A stretch of 64,000 nucleotides of DNA from Oscillospiraceae bacterium Zagget12 (lineage in GTDB: Bacteria > Bacillota > Clostridia > UBA1381): contig MSHM01000023.1 of the NCBI GenBank assembly GCA_001941225.1, positions 55,574-119,573 of the forward strand, given 5' to 3'. The notes under the pieces are model-generated. The model saw nothing but the letters and a program-made list of their open reading frames with translations. It did not search any database and was not told the origin of the DNA. Both the position numbers and the translations under genes were made by a program. Below are positions 59,673 to 64,000 of this stretch, in pieces (positions within the stretch are counted from its first letter, which is position 1; each line of letters opens with the position of its first letter).

Positions 59673-60518
59673 ATGAGAAATGGATTTAAATTTAACGGCC
59701 GTCACTCATCAGAGATTGGCGTGACGGTCAGAACAAAATCGCGTCCCATACGCCCGCCTGTGAAGAGCCTTACGACAGACCTAACCTGCCGCGACGGCGT
59801 ATATGATTTTTCCGCGTCAAATCCGTCGGGACGTGAATTTTACAGCGACAGATATTTTACCGTGTCAATCGGAATATACGCGGAAAATATAAGCAAAATG
59901 CAGGAAAAGCTGACGGATATTTCGCTGTGGCTCACCGGCGCGGGCGAGCTTATATTTGACGATATGCCGCTTATAATTTGGAAGGGCAAAATAAGCGACG
60001 AGATTATATATATGCCGGAGCATAACGGCAGAAAAGCGGTTATAGACGTTTCATTCCGCGCGGAGCCGTTCGGATACTGCGTGTTCGGCACTGACGGAAT
60101 TGTGCTGGATACGGACATATATATTGATGAAATGATACCGCTGGAATATGAGGACCTGTTTGATTTTACTTTATCGGGCAGTGATGATTTACGCGTGCTG
60201 AATTTCGGCGACCGTCCCATAAGACCGGTTATCAGCTTAACCGGCAACGTCGAGGGAATAATTATGGAGCTTGGAGAAAAGCAGCTTTCATTTACCGCAT
60301 CGGGTGATGTGAGCGTGGATTTTGACAAGCAGATTGTGACGGACGAAAACGGGAGCATAGGCGTGAGCGGTGAATTTTTTGAATTTGCGGCGGGAGAAAA
60401 TATATTGCATATTGAAAATTCAAATACCGATAGCATACAAATTTCAGTGAGCTACACGCCGGAATTTATGTACGGCACGCACTTTGGCGATGTGGATTGG
60501 GGTGACGGCGATGCTTAA
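59673..60518 (+). CDS. Distal tail protein (Dit)
   Basis: The 281-residue protein shows FKFNGRHSSEIGVTVRTKSR at the N-terminus and RDGVYDFSASNPSGREFYSD. The segment EKLTDISLWLTGAGELIFDD and the C-terminal beta domain are as in SPP1 gp19.1-type Dit proteins, which form the hub at the tail tip. GGGAG precedes the start. It ends in an 8-base overlap with the next gene. Confidence 0.88.
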   Translation: MRNGFKFNGRHSSEIGVTVRTKSRPIRPPVKSLTTDLTCRDGVYDFSASNPSGREFYSDRYFTVSIGIYAENISKMQEKLTDISLWLTGAGELIFDDMPLIIWKGKISDEIIYMPEHNGRKAVIDVSFRAEPFGYCVFGTDGIVLDTDIYIDEMIPLEYEDLFDFTLSGSDDLRVLNFGDRPIRPVISLTGNVEGIIMELGEKQLSFTASGDVSVDFDKQIVTDENGSIGVSGEFFEFAAGENILHIENSNTDSIQISVSYTPEFMYGTHFGDVDWGDGDA

Positions 60519-61929
60519 AATTTTTCCTTATGACAGCAAAACCTTTGAGGAGGGCATAGTTATAGGCGACGCGTATAACGTCCGCGTTACTTATGAAATA
60601 AACGGAACGCGTATGCTTGAGTTTTCGTATCCGCTGAATGAGAAGTCCGATATTATAAGCGAAAATAAGCTTGTATTGTGCGAGGGACAAGCATACCGAA
60701 TTATCAAGGCGGTCAGAAAACGCGGCTCAAATTCCGTGCTTGAGGTCGAGTGCCGGCACGTTTATAACGCCGACGCGCCGAATATTCATTTGCAGAATAT
60801 TCCCGATATGATAGGTGTAAATCCGGTCGAGGTAATAGCCGCCGCGATAGACGGAACGGATTTTTCTCTTCTGTCCGACAGCGAGCTTGACGCGCTCGGT
60901 ATGCAGCGCGTAGACTTTGACGGTTTTATGATAGATTTCTTTTCCACGGATAAGACCAATCCCTATGATGTGATAAAATCCATAACGGAAAGCTGCGGTA
61001 AGGGCGAGCTTTACGCGGATAATTATAAAATAGCGCTGGTGGAGCGCATAGGAGGGGAAACGAATATTCGTCTTGACCTGACGAAGAATATGCAGGATAT
61101 ATCGGTGGAGCGCGACATAACCGATATGGTGACGCGGCTGTATCCCTACGGAAAGGACGACGCGCATATAGGCAGCGTAAACGGCGGAGTGCAGTATATC
61201 CAGAGCGCCAACGCCGATATATACGGAGTGCGCGAGGGCTACAGAGATTATTCGGACTATACCGAGCCGGAGGAAATAATGCGCCGCGCGCTTTGGGATT
61301 TTGACAGCGAAAACGAGGACAGAATAGATATACCGTGCGTGAATATAACGGGAACCTTCGCGGATATTTCAAAGCTTGCGGAGTACGGCGAAACGGAACG
61401 CCTCAAAATAGGCGACACGGTTACGGTATGCGATAACGGAACGGAAATACCCGAGCGTGTTATAAAGATTGAATATTATCCATATCAGGGCGACAGCGCG
61501 GTTGTGTCGATAGGCAGGATAAAAAAGGATTTGTTTTTCTATTTGGAGCAAATGGGCACTCTCGCAAGACGCTACAGCAAGGTTTCAACATCAAGCGGAA
61601 AGGTAAAGGCGCAGTCCGTCGCGGGCGTTATATCCAATTCGGGAATAACATTGACGAGCGACAGCGGCGAGCTTTCCATATTGTCGGACTTGCTTGAAAT
61701 ATCCGCCTCGGGTATTTTAAAGGTACGGCTGGGGAACAGCAACGGAGCTTTTGTGTGCAAAATTATGGACAACAGCGGAAACGCGGCGTTGTGCATAGGC
61801 GATGACGGCAAAATGGATTTTACCGGCGATTTGTGCGCGGAAAAAATTACAATCGGCTCCAATGTGATTGAAACGGACGAGGACGGGGATTTATGTATTA
61901 ACGGCAGTAAAATACTTCTGTCGGAATAA
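60511..61929 (+). CDS. Tail-tip endopeptidase / receptor-hub protein (Tal)
   Basis: The 472-residue product starts at ATG 60511, within the Dit stop region. It belongs to the prophage endopeptidase-tail family: RVTYEINGTRMLEFSYPLNE, SNSVLEVECRHVYNADAP, VTRLYPYGKDDAHIGSVNGG and KIGDTVTVCDN-like blocks form the hub. The C-terminal part (about 380-472) reads SSGKVKAQSVAGVISNSG, LGNSNGAFVCKIMDN and GDDGKMDFTGDLCAEKITIG, a short fibre-like repeat. No separate tail fibre gene follows, so this protein may carry host recognition alone. Confidence 0.87.
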   Translation: MLKIFPYDSKTFEEGIVIGDAYNVRVTYEINGTRMLEFSYPLNEKSDIISENKLVLCEGQAYRIIKAVRKRGSNSVLEVECRHVYNADAPNIHLQNIPDMIGVNPVEVIAAAIDGTDFSLLSDSELDALGMQRVDFDGFMIDFFSTDKTNPYDVIKSITESCGKGELYADNYKIALVERIGGETNIRLDLTKNMQDISVERDITDMVTRLYPYGKDDAHIGSVNGGVQYIQSANADIYGVREGYRDYSDYTEPEEIMRRALWDFDSENEDRIDIPCVNITGTFADISKLAEYGETERLKIGDTVTVCDNGTEIPERVIKIEYYPYQGDSAVVSIGRIKKDLFFYLEQMGTLARRYSKVSTSSGKVKAQSVAGVISNSGITLTSDSGELSILSDLLEISASGILKVRLGNSNGAFVCKIMDNSGNAALCIGDDGKMDFTGDLCAEKITIGSNVIETDEDGDLCINGSKILLSE

Positions 61930-61948
61930 ATGGGAAAGGAGAATACCG

Positions 61949-62347
61949 ATGGATAAAATATTTAACGCGGCAAGCGTGATTTTCGGGCTTGTCGGCGGCA
62001 TAGCGGCGGCGCTTTTCGGACAGTGGGACACGGTTTTGTGGTCGCTTGCGGCGCTTATGGTGCTTGACTATGTAACGGGAATTATCAAGGCTGTATACGC
62101 GAAAACTATGTCAAGCGAAATAGGATTTAAGGGCATACTTAAGAAAATAACCATATTGGTTATGGTGGCGCTGGCAAATGTCGTTCAGACATTAACCGGC
62201 GTCGCGCCCATACGCGAAATGGTAATAATGTTTTACATAGCCAACGAGGGCATATCCATACTTGAAAACGTGGCGGCGGTTTCTGCAAAAATGCCGGACG
62301 CGTTAAAAAATGTGCTTTTACAGCTAAGGGATAAAAACGATATGTAA
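61949..62347 (+). CDS. Phage holin (phi29/Cph1 holin family 4)
   Basis: The 132-residue holin_4_1-type protein has hydrophobic segments ASVIFGLVGGIAAALFG, TVLWSLAALMVLDYVTGIIK, and ITILVMVALANVVQTL, with the family motif LMVLDYVTGIIKAVY. It forms membrane holes to release the amidase. The start ATG has GAAAGGAG upstream. Being present intact argues that release of particles by lysis is, or was, part of the life cycle. Confidence 0.9.
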   Translation: MDKIFNAASVIFGLVGGIAAALFGQWDTVLWSLAALMVLDYVTGIIKAVYAKTMSSEIGFKGILKKITILVMVALANVVQTLTGVAPIREMVIMFYIANEGISILENVAAVSAKMPDALKNVLLQLRDKNDM

Positions 62348-62405
62348 CATTCGCGATTTGATTTCATATTATATACAGAACAAATGATTTAAAGGAGTGA
62401 CGGAT

Positions 62406-63203
62406 ATGATAGTAGGAGTAAACTGCGGACATACGGTCAGCGGAACAACCGGCAGCGGCGCCTCGGGCTATATAGATGAAAGCAACGAAACGCGCGCCGT
62501 CGGATATAAGCTTATGGACTATTTACGCCGAAACGGCGTTACGGTTATAGACTGTACGAATGATTACGCCTCCACGGTAAGCGAGAACCTGAGCCAAATA
62601 GTCGCCAAAGCGAACGCGCAGGCGCTTGATTTGTTTGTGTCGGTGCATTTTAACAACGGCGGCGGCAAGGGCTGCGAGGTTTACACTTATAACGGAGAGG
62701 TATTCACGCAGGCGGAGCTTGTATGTGAAAATATGGCGGAGCTGGGATTTGTGAACCGCGGAATAAAGGACGGGTCGAATTTGTACGTCATACGCAAAAC
62801 AAATGCGCGGGCGATGCTTGTCGAGGTTTGCTTTGTTGACACAAAAACAGACGTTGATTTATATAACAGCATTGGAGCGGAGAAAATCGCGGAGGCGATA
62901 GGCGACGCTGTAATCGGAGTTAAAACAGAGGAGGGACTTACAATGTCACAATACGAGGAATTAAAACAAATGATTTCGGAGGAAACCGCGAGAATAGACG
63001 TTTTGCAGAACGAGGTGTATAAACTCGAAAATCCGATGATTTATAATTATATCGATGAAAATATGCCCGAATGGGCGCGAGAGGCGGTACAGTGGTGCGT
63101 GGATAACGGCATAATCGTAGGAACGGGCGACGGTCTGGGACTTGATTATACGCAGCTTTGGACCTGCGTTGTTATATACCGCCTGGCGCAGAAATTAAAG
63201 TAG
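62406..63203 (+). CDS. N-acetylmuramoyl-L-alanine amidase (endolysin) with SLH-like tail
   Basis: The 265-residue protein has an N-terminal Amidase_3 domain (about 1-175): VGVNCGHTVSGTTGSGASGY with the first zinc ligand, then DESNETRAVGYKLMDYL, DLFVSVHFNNGGGKGCEVYT and ARAMLVEVCFVDTKTDVDLY with the catalytic Glu. A linker coil (EELKQMISEETARIDVLQNE) leads to one SLH-like repeat (ENMPEWAREAVQWCVDNGII, then YTQLWTCVVIYRLAQKLK), probably for wall binding. ATG 62406 has AAAGGAG 8 bases upstream. It is the last gene of the cassette. Confidence 0.92.
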   Translation: MIVGVNCGHTVSGTTGSGASGYIDESNETRAVGYKLMDYLRRNGVTVIDCTNDYASTVSENLSQIVAKANAQALDLFVSVHFNNGGGKGCEVYTYNGEVFTQAELVCENMAELGFVNRGIKDGSNLYVIRKTNARAMLVEVCFVDTKTDVDLYNSIGAEKIAEAIGDAVIGVKTEEGLTMSQYEELKQMISEETARIDVLQNEVYKLENPMIYNYIDENMPEWAREAVQWCVDNGIIVGTGDGLGLDYTQLWTCVVIYRLAQKLK

Positions 63204-63216
63204 CATAAAAATATCA

Positions 63217-63244
63217 AAAAAACGGTGCCGCGCACCGTTTTTTT
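63217..63244. terminator. Terminator at the right end of the phage cassette
   Basis: AAAAAACGGTGC pairs perfectly with GCACCGTTTTTT around CGC. It serves the lysis genes and, on the other strand, gdhA. Confidence 0.92.
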
Positions 63245-63261
63245 ATATTTAAATATACAAA

Positions 63262-64000
63262 TCAGCAAACGCCCTGAGCCATCATAGCATCGGCAACCTT
63301 TAGGAAACCTGCGATGTTAGCGCCGGCAACAAGGTTTGTCTTGCCGCCTACCTCGCAGCCGTATTCCTTAGCAGCCGCAACTGAGTTCTTGTAAATTGTA
63401 ATCATAATGTTATGTAGCTTTTCGTCAACCTCTTCAAATGTCCATGACAATCTCTGTGAGTTCTGGCTCATTTCAAGAGCTGATGTGGCAACGCCGCCCG
63501 CGTTTGATGCTTTACCCGGAGCAAAGTATACGCCGTTCTCCTGCAAGTACTGAGTAGCCTCAAGAGTTGTAGGCATATTAGCACCCTCTGCAACTACTAT
63601 ACAGCCGTTTGCAACAAGCGCTTTGGCATCGTCGATAAGCAATTCATTCTGCGTAGCGCAGGGAAGAGCAACGTCAACCTTAACTGCCTGCCAAAGACCC
63701 GCGCCCTCAACATATTTAGCGTTCGGTCTGTAGTTAAGATAATCCTTAATTCTGCCTCTCTTAACTTCCTTAATCTCTTTAACAGCTGCAAGGTCGATAC
63801 CCTCTTCGTCGATAACGTAGCCGTTTGAGTCTGAAACGGTTATAACCTTACCGCCGAGCTGCTGAACTTTCTGTGTAGCGTAAATAGCAACATTACCCGC
63901 ACCCGAAATTGCAACAGTCTTGCCGTTGAAATCTGTGCCAAGGTCCTTAAGCATTTCCTGAGCGTAGTATACAAGACCGTAGCCTGTAGCCTCTGTTCTT
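63262..64000 (-). CDS. gdhA: NADP-type glutamate dehydrogenase (5' end outside window)
   Basis: The C-terminal 245 residues are visible, and the frame is open to the window edge. The NAD(P)-binding domain shows TEATGYGLVYYAQEMLKDLG, TVAISGAGNVAIYATQKVQQ and ISDSNGYVI-like VSDSNGYVIDEEG. Further on are CATQNELLIDDAKALVANG and EGANMPTTLEATQYLQ, ending VAGANIAGFLKVADAMMAQG. The enzyme interconverts 2-oxoglutarate plus ammonia and glutamate. Its codon use (rich in GTA, GCA, CTT) looks like that of a highly expressed gene. It is ordinary chromosome flanking the cassette. Confidence 0.95.
   Translation of the reverse strand, partial: RTEATGYGLVYYAQEMLKDLGTDFNGKTVAISGAGNVAIYATQKVQQLGGKVITVSDSNGYVIDEEGIDLAAVKEIKEVKRGRIKDYLNYRPNAKYVEGAGLWQAVKVDVALPCATQNELLIDDAKALVANGCIVVAEGANMPTTLEATQYLQENGVYFAPGKASNAGGVATSALEMSQNSQRLSWTFEEVDEKLHNIMITIYKNSVAAAKEYGCEVGGKTNLVAGANIAGFLKVADAMMAQGVC

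Noticed and set aside
49936..63261. Attachment-site direct repeats flanking the phage cassette
   Set aside because: No convincing shared sequence was seen between 49.94-50.0 kb and 63.2-63.26 kb, and no tRNA gene lies at either edge.

Overview
The window reads as chromosome of an anaerobic, Gram-positive member of the Clostridia (Bacillota). The evidence is the SepF/YlmH/DivIVA division cluster, an IreB homologue, a T-box leader on a eukaryote-like (type 2) ileS, strong AGGAGG-type ribosome sites, an oxygen-independent cobalamin pathway and a secreted pectin-degrading family 11 polysaccharide lyase. A gut or plant-fibre habitat fits, but the genus cannot be fixed from sequence alone. GC content is intermediate and genes are densely packed.

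Layout. 0-4.8 kb: end of an ABC exporter, a class I glutamine amidotransferase, a YkpA/YbiT-type ABC-F ATPase, a ThyX-like protein and dihydrofolate reductase. 4.9-7.5 kb: rhamnogalacturonan lyase. 7.7-12.5 kb (minus strand): small membrane proteins, rsmI, trmN6-like, fabZ, mreB/mbl and an amidohydrolase. 12.6-21 kb: patatin lipase, a HlyD-like adaptor, yggS, sepF, ylmH, an interrupted divIVA, then promoter, T-box and ileS. 21-23.4 kb (minus): secreted cyclophilin-like protein, acetyltransferase, LysR regulator. 23.7-38.2 kb: a 17-gene cobalamin operon (cbiD to cbiC) covering corrin ring synthesis, amidation, adenosylation and nucleotide-loop assembly, but lacking cbiL and a cobaltochelatase. 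38.2-50 kb: a frameshifted ldh, a structured non-coding block, secG, hflX, yigZ-like, trxA, ArgR-boxed argD-argF, an orphan RelB-like antitoxin with a MITE-like element, trmB, tadA, ireB and an M16 peptidase. 50-63.2 kb: a compact phage-derived cassette. 63.3 kb to end: NADP glutamate dehydrogenase (partial).

Two observations stand out. First, the 11-mer GGGACACTAAA occurs 14 times on the coding strand and once inverted inside the cobalamin operon, in several reading frames and across two gene junctions, and I found it nowhere else in the window. A sister form, GGGACACAAAA, recurs in the operon and as a near-tandem in the phage scaffold gene. It behaves like a DNA- or RNA-level element, possibly REP-like, written through protein-coding sequence. 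Second, the 50-63 kb cassette has a self-cleavable repressor with operators, packaging, head, tail and lysis genes, but no integrase or replication genes. Its small terminase lacks the N-terminal DNA-binding half, so it resembles a domesticated, PBSX- or gene-transfer-agent-like particle, though its tape measure gene now carries a frameshift.

Four genes are broken by single-base events (divIVA, ldh, a small gene at 46.7 kb and the tape measure gene). Two of these lie in A-runs, so some may be sequencing or assembly errors.
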